Positions 39,641-50,517 of a DNA stretch of 64,000 bases are shown one piece after another (position 1 is the stretch's first letter; every line of letters begins with the position of its first letter). This DNA comes from Bolinopsis microptera (lineage: Eukaryota > Ctenophora > Tentaculata > Lobata > Bolinopsidae). The notes under the pieces are model-generated. The model saw only the letters and a list, made by a program, of their open reading frames with translations, did no database searches and was not told where the DNA came from. A program made the translations under genes and the position numbers. The stretch covers positions 715,501-779,500 of the forward strand of contig NC_087082.1 in assembly GCF_026151205.1 (NCBI RefSeq). Direction: 5' to 3'.

Positions 39641-40224
39641 TGAATAAAAATATATTTTATATGCTTCCCTAGGCAATCAGACACAAACATAAGATGAATA
39701 TAATGGCCACTTGGTTTTGCTTCGTTCAGCCGATTAACCCTTACCCTTCGCAGCTGGAAAGTAGTGACCTAGAAAGTAAAAGATTGGAAAAAATGTTTAA
39801 AAAAGAAAATAAAATCAGACAAGAACTTACAGAAAAATGAGATTAAACACCGGATGAAAAACAATGAAAATAAAAAGTAGGAAGAAAAAAGGAAATGTTT
39901 TAAAGAAAGAAACTGTAAAGAGAAAGAAAATATCAGCACAATTTTACATTTCACAACTTTAGTCGCATATTTCTTCGTTTTGGATGCTTATATTATTCTC
40001 TGCTTCAGTGAGCACTCTGTTGAAAAAATTCGCTTTGAAGAGTTCTTCTCCAAAGCTTTTGTCTGCATGAGTTTGTAGGGTCTTCTTTCTTCTTACTTTA
40101 TTTCTAAAAAAGAAGAAATCTTATTTCTGCACAGGCTTCTGTAAGTTAGCAGACATGCAGATTTATAGCAGACATGCCGGGCTCTATTCCTTCTCTTCCT
40201 CTTCTTCATGTTGCAGTGTGGCCT

Positions 40225-40470
40225 TTGCGATGGCCATTTCCAGCTCGCCAATGTTCCGTCCTGTCTTTTTTAATACCACTGTCTTTTGAGAGTCTCTTCT
40301 CCCTGTTTATTCGGTGACAACCGTCAAAATGCCATCCCTGGCCATTTTAAACTTCACGTCCCTAGCCATTTTAAACTTCACATCCCTGCCATTTTAAACT
40401 TCACGTCCCTGGCTATTTTAAACTTCACGTCCCTGGCCATTTTAAACTTCACTACTTTGTAGGACACTGT
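40225..40470 (-). pseudogene. HSP70-like fragment with in-frame-length expansion
   Basis: Same region as 23118-23300, but the VKFKMARD codons have been multiplied (see 40333-40453). The reading downstream is also altered (TTATTCGGTGAC for TTTTTCGGCGAC), which places a stop-prone change in the frame. A decayed copy. Confidence 0.5.
40333..40453. repeat. 24-bp minisatellite inside the HSP70-like scrap
   Basis: Five copies of a CACGTCCCTGGCCATTTTAA-type unit. Copy c of R1 has a single unit at this place (23255-23280), so the expansion is private to copy d. The unit length is a multiple of three. Confidence 0.85.
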
Positions 40471-40739
40471 TTTCAGGACACTGCTTTTTTCCCCATACAT
40501 TTTTTTAATGATTTAAAAAATTTAAATTGTGATTAGAAATATACGTCCATATATTTTATATAACCCGTAGTTCTTACTTAGTATCCTCTGCTGCAGTAGG
40601 TTAAGGTATATCTCGTGAGCATCCCCGATTTGTTGAGGGTTGACTTCTACATCTGTTTATATGCAAAAATTGTCTTCCAACTTCCTTATTACTAAATATG
40701 CAGAATGGACAGTGATATTGGTACCTTGTCGGCTTTTTA

Positions 40740-40960
40740 TCATCCACATAGCAAAATGATGTTTCTGCCGACAACCGTCAATATGACCAAGTCGTCTATT
40801 CGTTTAAACTTTTTCACATGGTCTTTACCATGACTACTGGGAATGCACAATCCTGGTCTACAGAGCAAACAGGTACCTGCATTTGAGACGAGGTCAGTTT
40901 CTGTTAGCTTTGGGTTGAAGAGGAAATGCTTAAACTCATCCATTACTTTCTTCTTGCATC
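40740..40960 (-). pseudogene. Cys-rich R1 exon, copy d
   Basis: MDEFKHFLFNPKLTETDLV, CLLCRPGLCIPSSHGKDHV, then KFKRIDDLVILTVVG, after which the frame diverges from copy c through a small indel. Amino-acid conservation between copies exceeds what neutral AT-rich repeats nearby show, but this was judged only by eye. Confidence 0.4.
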
Positions 40961-41344
40961 TAATGAATTGGCCTCATCTAAGGTAAAATAATTAGATTAA
41001 TGTAAGTTCAGACTTCTTAGTTTGTCTGCTATGCAGGCAACAGTTTTTGAAGAAAAAAAAACAGTCTTAAAAATGTAATTTCTCAAAATGCGGTTCGTGA
41101 TTATGAGCCAATGCAGCACGCACCCATCACTACCCATTTATGTAAATCGATGAGATGTACATCACTTTTTACTTTTTTAGGCGGTGCGCTTCATCTATAA
41201 AGCTATAACGATCAAACGGCTCTTTTGATGAGATGTAACATCTTTATTCTTAGTAGTTATTGAGTTATTGGATGAATGATCAAATCTGCTGTTGTATCTG
41301 GCTGACTATATAAAAATCATATTTTCAAGTTTATTATAAACTTT

Positions 41345-41632
41345 TTACCCATATAATGTTTCTAATGATTTCAATAAAATTTAAATTGTGATTAGAAATA
41401 TATTTTCACTGCTAAAAAAGGGAAAAAAACTATCAAACTTATTCTTATATTGAAAGTTCATGCTGCATGCAATGGAGACGATACAAGGCCTTAGAACTGA
41501 GGATTTCTAACTAACTGAGAATTATAGTTTTATGCTTACTTCAGTTCCATTAGCACTATGTTGAGCTTATACATCTCACCACCAAGGATGTTGTCTTCTT
41601 TGTCTATCGGGCACTGTTTGCAGGACACGGAA
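41345..41632. repeat. 245-bp dispersed unit
   Basis: Copy of the unit at 4610-5130 with a small insertion (AAAAAAGGGAAAAAAAC). It joins R2 through GGGCACTGTTTGCAGGACAC. Confidence 0.8.
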
Positions 41633-42350
41633 TCGTTCTTAATCTAGTGGTATCAATGTTATGCCGATTACATTGTTGAACTCGCCACCTTGGGTTTCGA
41701 GTGAATAATAATAATATAACAGCTCCCAATAATAATAATATAACTGCTCCCATGAATAATGCCTTCTCTAGCTTCGACTCCGTGCAGTGGAGCAACTTAA
41801 AATTTGCTGTAAGAAAAGTCATTAACGTTTGAAAGTTCCCATTGTATTGGAGAAGGTAATGGACTCGGTCCTAACATTGTGTTTTATGATTTGTCTCGAG
41901 TCATCTGGTATCCAAAAGACAACGTGGTCTGCATAATGAGATAATGTAATTTCTTGGCAAATAAATATGTTAAAAGATCAATAAAAGTCAGCTTATTTGA
42001 AGATTAACAAATATCTATAATCTTTTGCAATACAAACTCTGGCAGAAGAGTGATCTAAAAACAGACATTAAAAAATAAGCGCACAAATTAGGTGCTGCTT
42101 GAACAAATAATTCTATAATTCACATAAAATCATACTCAACCTAGTGTTTTATTGTAACTGATTTTTCTTTCTAGTAATTACAGTAACACAATTAATAATA
42201 AATCAAATATTTTGACTTCGATCTTAATTCAAACTTGACTCTCAAGTGTTTTCAGGTCCGGGGTTTATAAATTATCATATCCTCCCATTTTATAACTATA
42301 TTATTTAGTTTGTAACTTTAAAACCATTTAAACTCAGCCGGTTAGCTCTA
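41633..42350. repeat. R2 copy c with upstream flank
   Basis: 41633-41700 matches 29935-30010, the flank of the IS1595-like element. 41700-42350 matches R2. It gives the second empty-site reference for that element (GTGAATAATAATAATATAAC). A short AATAATAATATAAC duplication is private to this copy. Confidence 0.75.
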
Positions 42351-42971
42351 AGGTCGTGGAACTGCAAACCGGAGAAATATCCGGAGAAATATCAGTAGAC
42401 GATCTCCGTCTAATAATTTGGCATAATATCCGGCTGTGGAACTGGGGTGTGGAACTGGGGTGTTAAGCTATGTCAAACTTGTTAACTTTGAATAGCTCTC
42501 CTCCGAGAATGCTTGTGCACTGTTTAGGGGACGCTGGACTGTTAAAATTCTTCTTATATTTTTGTATGATGCTTGTGTTAAAGGGCGTGCTCGGTTTTTA
42601 CCACGTGCAATTACTTAACGGCCTACTTTAAGTGTTTATTTCCTTCCTGACTGCTAGAAATTTTCTATCTGGTATACTTCATTTAATTCGGATGACATTA
42701 ATTTAAATAAGTATAATCGGGCTCCTTTTATCTTATATCTAGCGTAGAAATCCAAATTCCGATGTTGTGGAATTTCTCCGGTTTGAGACTCACTTTGGGA
42801 AGCAGTGCAAGCCCAAACTCTCAATTGTACAAGATAGATTTTAGGACAGAGAATTAATTGCATTGATGGACCTTAGAATTTTAGGTGAATTTATACCTGG
42901 AAGATAACCAACTAATAATAGTAAATAAGGATGTTAAAAATAGTGACATTAACTTAAACAGCAATAAACTA
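42351..42971. other. Non-coding stretch
   Basis: Contains a short local repeat (CCGGAGAAATAT twice; GTGGAACTGGGGTG) and R2-like residues to about 42550. I see no supported gene. Confidence 0.4.
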
Positions 42972-43286
42972 TCATGACAAGTCCGTTTCCCCGCGCGGTC
43001 CAGGTATATTTACCAGAATGGCAGTGACAAGTGCAGATGAAGGCGGCAGAGAGTCGATGGGGACGATGCTTTCAATCACAGTCTTGATGAGATCTACTAT
43101 TTCATTCTGGATGTCGGCAGACAAGAGTGTTGCATTTTTAGGTGCAGATATACAGTGTTTCTTGAGTGTTGCATGTTTAGGTGCAGATATACAGTGTTTC
43201 TTGAGTGTTGCATGTTTAGGTGCAGATATACAGTGTTTCTTGAGAGCTCCGTCCGCAGCCCGGAAATTCATTTGTAGACGGTTCAT
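42972..43286 (-). CDS. ORF with three 39-bp (13-residue) tandem repeats
   Basis: 104 codons. The repeated peptide LKKHCISAPKHAT occurs three times, followed by SADIQNEIVDLIKTVIESIV and a hydrophobic tail. The repeat is in frame and identical in two units at the DNA level, so it is recent. No ATG context or splice signal settles whether it is translated. Function unknown. Confidence 0.35.
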   Translation of the reverse strand: MNRLQMNFRAADGALKKHCISAPKHATLKKHCISAPKHATLKKHCISAPKNATLLSADIQNEIVDLIKTVIESIVPIDSLPPSSALVTAILVNIPGPRGETDLS

Positions 43287-43817
43287 CTCCTGTACTGTTT
43301 ACGACCCATACTTCATCTCTGTTTCCCCTGAGGGCGATTTATTTTATCATTGGTCCATTTAGCTCTGCTTGATTATTATTCAAAATTTTGGATTCTATTC
43401 ACTGCTGAGTCGTTTGATGGCTGCTCTGCAGGGTCGTGTTGGTAGGTACTTCACAAATGCAATGATGCACACCTAGATAGTCCAGGAAATACGGACAATA
43501 TCCTTCTCCTTCCTTTTTGGGTCTCCCAATGTGCCACTTATTATCCAGGCTATACTATAACATGATAATGTCGTGTTTTATGAGCAACTGATCGGCATTT
43601 TCGTTCTCGCAATCAACTCACAATTAGTTATGTAATTACATTAAAATTAAATGTATATTAGAAAATTTGTGGAACTACAATAGTTGCTCTGTTGTATGTA
43701 CTCCTTGTATAGTTCTCCTCCAAATATGTTAACTCCTTTGTCTCTTGTGTAGTTCGTAGATTTCTCCACCAAATTTGTTGACTTCTTTATCCATTGCGTA
43801 GTTCTTAGCCATCGCTT
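43287..43817. other. Non-coding stretch
   Basis: AT-rich, with a short direct repeat (ATATGTTAACTCCTTTGTCT / AATTTGTTGACTTCTTTATC). No supported gene. Confidence 0.4.
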
Positions 43818-44090
43818 TTAATGAGTTTGAAAAGACGAGGATCCCTGATGTTCTTCCTCTGGTTCTAGCTTAATGACATTTCTGATGAGGCTGTACACAA
43901 CGGTCGTGCACTTTATCAATCGTACCCACCGTTCAGTGACTTCGGGTCCTTGTAATGTCTGGTATAAAATTACGGCATCAGAGGGCCCCAGACACAAATA
44001 AGTATGGACAATATCCATCAACCTCTTTTTAGTGAGAGGAGTGGAACTGTCGGAGTAGACTGTCTCGCGAAGTCCGTCAGCTTTCAACTT
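43818..44090 (-). CDS. Unrecognised exon-like frame
   Basis: Encodes DGLRETVYSDSSTPLTKKRL, MDIVHTYLCLGPSDAVILYQ and RNVIKLEPEEEHQGSSSF. The apparent start is a TTG; the frame continues a few residues upstream. The composition is protein-like. It lies just downstream (minus strand) of duplicated unit alpha and may be a terminal exon of that cluster. Function unknown. Confidence 0.35.
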   Translation of the reverse strand, partial: KLKADGLRETVYSDSSTPLTKKRLMDIVHTYLCLGPSDAVILYQTLQGPEVTERWVRLIKCTTVVYSLIRNVIKLEPEEEHQGSSSFQTH

Positions 44091-44435
44091 CCTATTTTTC
44101 GTCTGCTTTACCTTACAAAGGACAAAACTTCCATTTCTAGGTACTTCAGCTTTCCTTTTTCGCTTTAAGCTCTACAAGGCTTTAATCTTTCGAAAATCTG
44201 GAACTCTTATAACTGCCAGAGCAGTTCTTAAATTTATTTCTTCAGAATCTTCGTATAACTTCGATTACTAGTATAAAAATACCATGACGACACTCGTCTT
44301 GTCTGATCGTATTCAACTTTTTTCAATAATGCGAAATTCTGAAAAACAAGTTTTGAGGTACCCTTAAAATTAATAAAAGGGAAATAAAAGCGAAAAGAGA
44401 ACTTGAAGAAGCAAAAAAGGTGCAGGTATTAAAAG

Positions 44436-44523
44436 AAAAAGAAAAAGAAAAAGAAAAAGAAAAAGAAAAAGAAAAAGAAAAAGAAAAAGAAAAAGAAAAA
44501 GAAAAAGAAAAAGAAAAAGAAAA
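44436..44523. repeat. (AAAAAG)n microsatellite, unit alpha
   Basis: Hexanucleotide AAAAAG repeated about 14 times. The same repeat occurs at the same place in the other units (46657-46770, 56255-56326, 59425-59478) with different lengths. Confidence 0.95.
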
Positions 44524-44529
44524 TAAAAT

Positions 44530-44790
44530 ACAATAATTCGATTTTGTTGGTAAGAGTTCTGACTTTCCCAGTCATGAGTCATACTGTTAGTGAATTTAAG
44601 TATCCTAACAGCCCCTAGAGATACGGATAAAATATCTGACTCCTCCTCAATATAATCTTCCAGGTCTGAGTAAGCTGAATTTTGTGCCATCCCCATGATG
44701 ATTGATGCATTGGCCACCAAAAGAGCCGCAAAGCAATGAAGTTCGCACAATAACAGATGCTTATGGGTCGCTTTAAACATGAAATAAGAC
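44530..44790 (-). CDS. Cluster exon D (unit alpha)
   Basis: Encodes LLLCELHCFAALLVANASII, MGMAQNSAYSDLEDYIEEES and DILSVSLGAVRILKFTNSMT. It has a hydrophobic start followed by an acidic stretch. It is repeated at about 56370-56600 and, as a scrap, at 62790-62880. Likely spliced after exon C, since exon C ends at a GTAAGT donor. Function unknown. Confidence 0.4.
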
Positions 44791-44796
44791 ACTTAC

Positions 44797-44988
44797 CAAA
44801 CTGTCATACATCAGCTTTGCGTGGTGCGCCACGCCCCTAGATATCCGCTTAGCAAACTGTAACCCCCGGGATAAAAGCTGCATTCGCAGGTAACTCACTT
44901 TTTGCTCCAGCTCTCGGACCTCTGTACGTAGCCTTTTAACCTCATTTACCCTCCATACCGGCAACATAATGCAATAGAAACTCCTCAA
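44797..44988 (-). CDS. Cluster exon C, coiled coil (unit alpha)
   Basis: Residues RVNEVKRLRTEVRELEQKVS then YLRMQLLSRGLQFAKRISRG form a clear coiled coil with a basic end. The frame ends at MYDSL followed by the donor GTAAGT. The copy at 56589-56804 differs by a handful of residues. This pairs with the basic exon B upstream to suggest a nuclear, oligomeric protein. Confidence 0.5.
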
Positions 44989-45071
44989 GCTGCTACAATG
45001 TATCGATCAACAATCTATAAAGTACAACAAAATAACATTTATGTAATTATATATTACAGTAAACATACTAC

Positions 45072-45195
45072 TCACCACTGGAGGTTCCTGAGGCTCAACC
45101 CGAGCCACGGGTCGGCTATGCCTCTCAGCATCTTCAGTAGACCTTCTCCTTTTCCTACTTTACCCCTTATCGGATGATCCGGACATGTCAGAAAT
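45072..45195 (-). pseudogene. Cluster exon B, basic N-terminal exon (unit alpha, stop-containing)
   Basis: ATG then SGSSDKG, interrupted here by TAA, followed by RKRRRS and ending at CCAGTG|GTGAGT. In unit gamma the KGKGRKRRRSSDS stretch is intact. The end is read in the PVARVEPQEPPV frame in alpha and shifted in gamma. Confidence 0.5.
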
Positions 45196-46052
45196 TTGGG
45201 AGACTGTACGAAAAGCACAATTTCGATTTCAAATGAACCACCACTCGATTTCAAGTGAACTGAACACTAACTTTTAAGACTTGAATTTAATGCCTAATGC
45301 AGCCCAAACAATGATTGACAGTTAAACTGATAATTGCACAGTTCCGACATCGAATATATAGAATTTTACAATTATTTCATATGATGCCTTAACATTTTAT
45401 ACTAGTCCCGTAATTATTTTTCACCTTCAACAATATACGAAGCAGTACTGTCTGGAGCTGCTTGATTCAGCTTAAAAAGTCACGTTCAATTATCGCGCTT
45501 TTCTCAGTAATCGTTCATCAGGCACTCCGTTCTCAGCAATAATTCGATTTTTATACAACATCATTTTCTTTGCAGTCGCGGCTATCAATCAACTTCTAAA
45601 TCATTGCCAAAATGTCTTCAACCATCTTTAAAATATTGCACAACTAGCTCCTAAACCTCCGTTATATTTAATAAGATACTGCTGCTAACTTTGCACTATG
45701 GCACCCCTGTGTCGATCGATCGTCATCGATCGGCGCTAGCTGCTTCAACTTCAAGTTCAAGCGTGATTCGTGAAAGAGCCCTTAACTGGTAGTGGTTACT
45801 GCAGTAATCTTTTTTACTCATAAAACTGGGCGGCGCTCTTGTCATTCCGCTGCAATATTTTTATTCAATAAACTCTTTATCAATGTTTATGAATATAAAC
45901 ACTTGGTATTATTTTAGCCTGGATCGGTCAAGGTATTGTTTTTTACATATAAACTTGAAACGCTTCGTATGCCCTCCTATTAGTATTTGACATTTTGAGT
46001 GTTTTGAAATATTTGATTCGCGTGTTAAAATACTGAGCAGCGTATATAATAC

Positions 46053-46148
46053 TATAATACCTCCGCCACTGGGTGCTGCGCGCGATAATTCCCGACAGCA
46101 CAGCTTGCTGGAGGGAACGTGCGGGCACGAAGTTGCGGAGGTATTATA
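46053..46148. mobile_element. Short MITE with TATAATACCTCCGC ends
   Basis: 96 bp with 14-bp perfect terminal inverted repeats (TATAATACCTCCGC). The flanks are AT-rich (…TAATAC and ATTTTATAATAC…), so a duplication cannot be fixed. No coding. The reading frames across it are chance. Confidence 0.6.
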
Positions 46149-46639
46149 TTTTATAATACATTCCGGAGGCTTCATGAACGCATTTGGTTTCTTTGCGGAC
46201 AAGATCGTATGATTTTGTTGCTGCTAGTATAGTAGAATAGTTTTAATTTTTCATGTGACAGTTTAATAAGTGATAAATATTATTCACTTGGGATGCATTG
46301 AACAAAGGAAACTTCTTTTTGAAAGTATAAAATGGAGTAAGCATTTTTGGAAGTTTAAATACGAAACATAATATTTCAGATACAAAATATAATATTTTAG
46401 ATACAAAATATCATATTTTAGAAATTGGACTTCGATCAAAACAATGAATCAAGATTCAAGGGCGGCATTAATATTGTTCTGTACTAGTAATAGGTAATTT
46501 AATAATCCCTCCATAAATTTGTTATTTGAGAAAATGGGATGTTAATGTCCTCGTTAAGTTCACTCTCGATGGGTTCACTCTTAATTAAAGTTTTGACTAC
46601 GTAGTCAGTTTCTGATAGGGATTCCAGATCTGAATCTGT

Positions 46640-47820
46640 GATGTCGATTATGGTGTAAAAGAAAAAGAAAAAGAAAAGAAAAAGAAAAAGAAAAAGAAAA
46701 AGAAAAAGAAAAAGAAAAAGAAAAAGAAAAAGAAAAAGAAAAAGAAAAAGAAAAAGAAAAAGAAAAAGAAAATATATTACAGTAAACCTACTACTCACCA
46801 CTGGAGGTTCCTGAGGCTCAACCCGAGCCACGGGTCGGCCACGCCCCTCAGCTATCGCTGGACCTTCTCCTCTTCCTACCTTTCCCCTTATCGGATGATT
46901 CGGACATGTCAGAAATTTGGGAGACTGTACGAAAAGCACAATATTCGATTGCAAATGAACCACCACTCGATTTTAAGTGAACTGAACACTAATTTTTAAG
47001 ACTTGAATTTACTGCCTATGATTGACACAATTATGTCATATGATGCCTTAACATTTTATTCTAGTCCCGTAATTATTTTTCACTTTCTAAAACATACGAA
47101 GCAGTACTGTCTGGAGCTGCTTGATTCAGCTTAAAAAGTCACGTTCAATTATTGCGCTTTTCTCAATAATCGTTCATCAGATTACTGATGAACGATTCCG
47201 TTCTCAGCAATAATTCGATTTTTATACAACTTAATTTTCTTCGCAACCGCGGCTATCAATAAACTTCTAAATCATTGCCAAAAGTCTGTCCTTTGAGGAC
47301 AAACTGCAACAGGTCTGCCAGCGCTTTGTCCTGATGCCAGCCTCTATTGACTTCGAATTTTTCTGCATGTACTCTCTCATATTTTCTATTTGGATTTTGT
47401 TGGATGTTGCAAGTCCCATGGATGTTGATTGCTGAAACTAACCCTAAAGCGACCCCGGCCGCCACATAGGCCCCTACTATCCGTTTTGAGCGCTTATGGG
47501 TGGTATTACAGTGCCCCACCGTCGAATTTAGTATTTTACAAGTGTCGTATGTGAACGTATGTTTTGTGAATAAGATTGCCTGTGTCATTTCTTCATACTT
47601 TGCAATAGTTTTCTCAATATTTTTCAATATGGGAGGCATGGTGAGACGGCACCTGAAACTCTCTACCGATGTATCGAAATCGATTGGATCGACCGTGATG
47701 ACCACGGTCATCAGTTGTAAACTCGGGTGACTAAACACAGTCCCCTTTCGCTCTAGGAGCATTCCCCATTCAGGGATAGTGATTAAATCGATGAAAGCAT
47801 TAGGAGCGTGATTAAAAGTT
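46640..47820. repeat. Duplicated unit beta, left part
   Basis: Starts at the microsatellite (46657-46770), directly followed by exon B (46785-46910; exons C and D deleted), the shared spacer and the 3' part of the envelope-like frame. It stops at AAAGTT (47815-47820), where the poly-G element is inserted, and resumes at 54730. Confidence 0.8.
47256..47820 (-). pseudogene. Envelope-like glycoprotein, unit beta, 3' part (split by transposon)
   Basis: Equivalent to residues about 45-224 of the intact frame at 57879-58553, including the RSKR site and the following hydrophobic stretch. The 5' part lies 6.9 kb away at 54730-54900. It is therefore interrupted and cannot be expressed as one protein without removing the insertion. 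Confidence 0.75.
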
Positions 47821-47892
47821 GGGGGGGGGGGGGGGGGGGGGCCAACCATATTAAAGTATATTAAAATGTAGGATTTTTTCCGATTTTGACCC

Positions 47893-48012
47893 GGGGATAT
47901 ACTTTAATATACTTTAATATACTTTGATATACTTTAATATACTTTAATATACTTTAATATACTTTAATATACGTTAATACACTTTAATACACTTTAATAC
48001 ACTTTAATATAC
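47893..48012. repeat. Sub-terminal 11-bp minisatellite TATACTTTAAT
   Basis: About eleven units of ATATACTTTAAT with variants (CGTTAATACAC). The same motif occurs near the right end (54680-54705), so these are probably sub-terminal binding repeats of the poly-G element. Confidence 0.9.
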
Positions 48013-48614
48013 CTATATCCCGATTTTCAAAATAAAGTTTAATTGAAGCGGCAGTTTGCCTATATTAGTGCGACTAAAGTGACCACATTGATTAAATTAA
48101 TATAATCATAATTCGTGATGGAATCCTGTCTATATGCAAACTTAAGATGATATAATTAATTAAGCCGTACCACTAACAACTATATTATAACTTGAAGCGT
48201 GTAATCTGCCGGTTTTGCAGTACCTCGACATTGAATTTATCTAAGTTCTAACTCCAGACGGAGAAACGGAATTGTCCGAGAACTGCGAACCCTGATGCGG
48301 GACAGGGATATATGGAGGGGTTATCTGGCGTAGATCAGACTTAGTTCAGACATAGTAGTAGTAAATTTTTAAAATGATAAGTCTTCAGTCTCTGCCTACG
48401 GTTTCGGCTTTTCGACTTGCAGTTCAGTAATCACATACAGACGCAATGCTATAAAAAATATCGAATAAAAGCACATAAGATCATATGTATTTTTCAACCA
48501 TTCAATAGATTTACATGTCAAGTTTCGACCCTGAAACGTTATTTCAAAGTCCCCTAAATAACCTTAAAAATACCATCATGCTATTCAAGAATTTTACCAA
48601 TTTCACGATCTTCC

Positions 48615-48836
48615 TCACTCTTCCTCACTCTTAGGTTCCTTGCACTTAAAGCAAGCTGTCCTCCTCGCAAAGTTGTTGCTCAAACACTTCGGGGAGATCC
48701 AGTCTCCTGGAATTTGGTCCAAACTTTCTCCATCAGCTTTAGGGGCCCGACAGTTTGTGCAGATATTCCCACTGCCTCTGTTGTTGGTACGGCATCGCTG
48801 GCATCTCCAGTTCTTGCACTCAATATACTTTGGCAT
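48615..48836 (-). CDS. Small RanBP2-type zinc-finger protein
   Basis: 73 codons, ATG at 48836. First finger complete: NWRCQRCRTNNRGSGNICTN followed by C (C-x2-C-x10-C-x2-C with the diagnostic Trp and Asn). Second finger: DWISPKCLSNNFARRTACFK then C, with Ser in place of its first Cys, so it is probably impaired. An acidic tail follows. RanBP2 fingers bind RNA or ubiquitin-like partners. Its location inside the poly-G element makes it likely cargo, or an exon of an element gene, rather than a host gene. Confidence 0.65.
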   Translation of the reverse strand: MPKYIECKNWRCQRCRTNNRGSGNICTNCRAPKADGESLDQIPGDWISPKCLSNNFARRTACFKCKEPKSEEE

Positions 48837-48972
48837 CCTTCGTATTTTCTAATAAAATACTAAATTGAGGGGTCAAGAAATTGATCACAGAAATCATACG
48901 GATAAATAAGAGCGTGGGGGTAATTTGAAAGGATGTTAATAATTTTGAATGAATAACCGAAACAGTGATGAC

Positions 48973-49515
48973 AAGGAATTTAAATGATTAAAAGATGTTT
49001 GATGTAATAGTATAATAAGTTTGATTAACTATCAAACGTTGTAAAAATTCGTGTCAAAATGCGTAATAATAAATTAGGGAGTAAATATAATTGTGTAAAA
49101 ATCGATCGAAGTCAACATAGTCACTCTATGTTAGTAAAATAATAAGTTAAAAATCGGTCACGGTCAGAAATTCGAAATCTAAAACAAAACAACAGATCAT
49201 TTACAGATAATACACGGTTCTATTCTAACTGGCACGGTAGGAATATAATAAGGAATTTAAATGATTAAAAGATGTTTGATGTAATAGTATAATAAGTTTG
49301 ATTAACTATCAAACGTTGTCAAAATTCGTGTCAAAATGCGTAATAATAAATTAGGGAGTAAATATAATTGTGTAAAAATCGATCAAAGTCAACATAGTCA
49401 TTCTATGTTAGTAAAACAATAAGTTAAAAATCGGTCACGGTCAGAAATTCGAAATCTAAAACAAAACAACAAATCATTAACAGATAATACACGGTTCTAT
49501 TCTAACTGGCACGGT
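48973..49515. repeat. 277-bp tandem duplication inside the poly-G element
   Basis: AAGGAATTTAAATGATTAAA begins at 48973 and again at 49250; the copies differ at only a few positions. Non-coding, downstream of the accessory gene. Recent. Confidence 0.9.
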
Positions 49516-49593
49516 CATTTAATTATTAAACAATTTATCCTAAAACGGATCGATATCATATCATATTTTATTCGTAAAGTATTCATGTAATCC

Positions 49594-50517
49594 TCAGATA
49601 TAGCTATAGGTGATCACATGGGTCGCATCAGATGATTCTCCTTCGCTTAAGTCGATTGACTCATAAGGTCTGGAACTGTCTGTCTCATTGGCACTGGTGT
49701 CGTCTACTGGCTTAGAGGGCACATCAACTACCGTTTCATCTTCGAATACCGCTTCATCATCGACTTCAGGAACAGGCAGGAGACCTCTGCTCGTGTACTC
49801 TTCGACCCTCTTCTCCACTGCTGTGGCGAGTTCTGATGCCACATAGTCCTCGTCCAAGTCTAGTTTATAAACAACTCTTGATATTTGGAATTCAAGGAGA
49901 TTTCTCATTTCGTTCTCTATTGTGGCCTCATACCTAGTCCTCTTCGCAGCATACTCTTTCTCACATTTTATTGTCAGGTACGAGATAAGTTCGTATGAGA
50001 AATTCTGGCGTTCCCTTTTCTGAGCTATGAGCAAATTCAATTTCATCTGCTTTGCCCCTACAGCAGCTGGAGGCTCTTGTAAGTTCTGCTTGAGCATCAC
50101 GTCCCTCACCAAGAGACTCTTGGGCTCGTTACTAAAGGCCGAATTAGCCCTTTTCATGGCTTCCACAATCTCTCTGCTAGGTAACCTGGGGTTACTTTGT
50201 TGTTTAAATACAGAACTTACCATACCTGGGCGGCAAGATTGCTCCTTGCAACCAAACTGAAGCAATAGTTTCTGAAAATCATGCTATGTAATTGATCGTT
50301 CGTTCCTCAATGTATTAGCATTGCGAATATTCTCAATAAAAGTGGCTTTTGAAGCCAGGAATTGAACTTTCTCCATAGCAGAGACGTTCTTTCTTCCAAC
50401 TTTTGTTTTCTTACTTAATCCACTGGATGCTCTCGAGGTTTCCGCAGAAAACCCCGTCCTCTTCGGCTTCACTGATGATGATCTTGTTGCTGACATTGCA
50501 TTGTCGAAGGTAGACAT
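49594..50517 (-). CDS. Poly-G element accessory protein, one in-frame TAG
   Basis: 308 codons from an ATG at 50517, with a single in-frame TAG at 50284-50286. Reading on, the frame stays open to 49594. The N-terminus is Ser/Lys-rich (KPKRTGFSAETSRASSGLSK). The middle is strongly helical and charged (LIAQKRERQNFSYELISYL, YEATIENEMRNLLEFQISRV). The C-terminus is acidic (DDEAVFEDETVVDVP, SEGESSDATHV). No catalytic motif. It could be a structural or DNA-binding partner of the transposase. The TAG is either a lesion or hidden by splicing (CATGATTTTCAG follows it). Confidence 0.6.

Larger units (their letters stand above)
39235..41330. repeat. R1 copy d, uninterrupted at the Gypsy target site
   Basis: Matches copy c on both sides of the Gypsy element and serves as its empty site at 40640-40655. 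It carries the VETRFKQ exon (39450-39640), the HSP70-like scrap with expansion (40225-40470) and the CLLCRPG exon (40740-40960). It has small private indels. Confidence 0.85.
44250..45615. repeat. Duplicated accessory-gene unit alpha
   Basis: Shares its order with units beta (46640-47820 plus 54730-56816) and gamma (57294-59562): CTTCGTATAACTTCGATTAC, (AAAAAG)n, exon D, exon C, exon B, spacer, then the 3' end of the envelope-like frame, where alpha breaks off at about 45610. The minus strand is the coding one. Alpha keeps exons B, C and D but lost the envelope-like frame. Confidence 0.75.

Noticed and set aside
44436-44523. Phe/Leu-rich reading frames through the AAAAAG repeats (also at 46657 and 56255).
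   Set aside because: They are low-complexity translations of a microsatellite that varies in length among units.
45909-46202. 97-codon minus-strand frame.
   Set aside because: It runs through a MITE with inverted ends and has no conserved motif.
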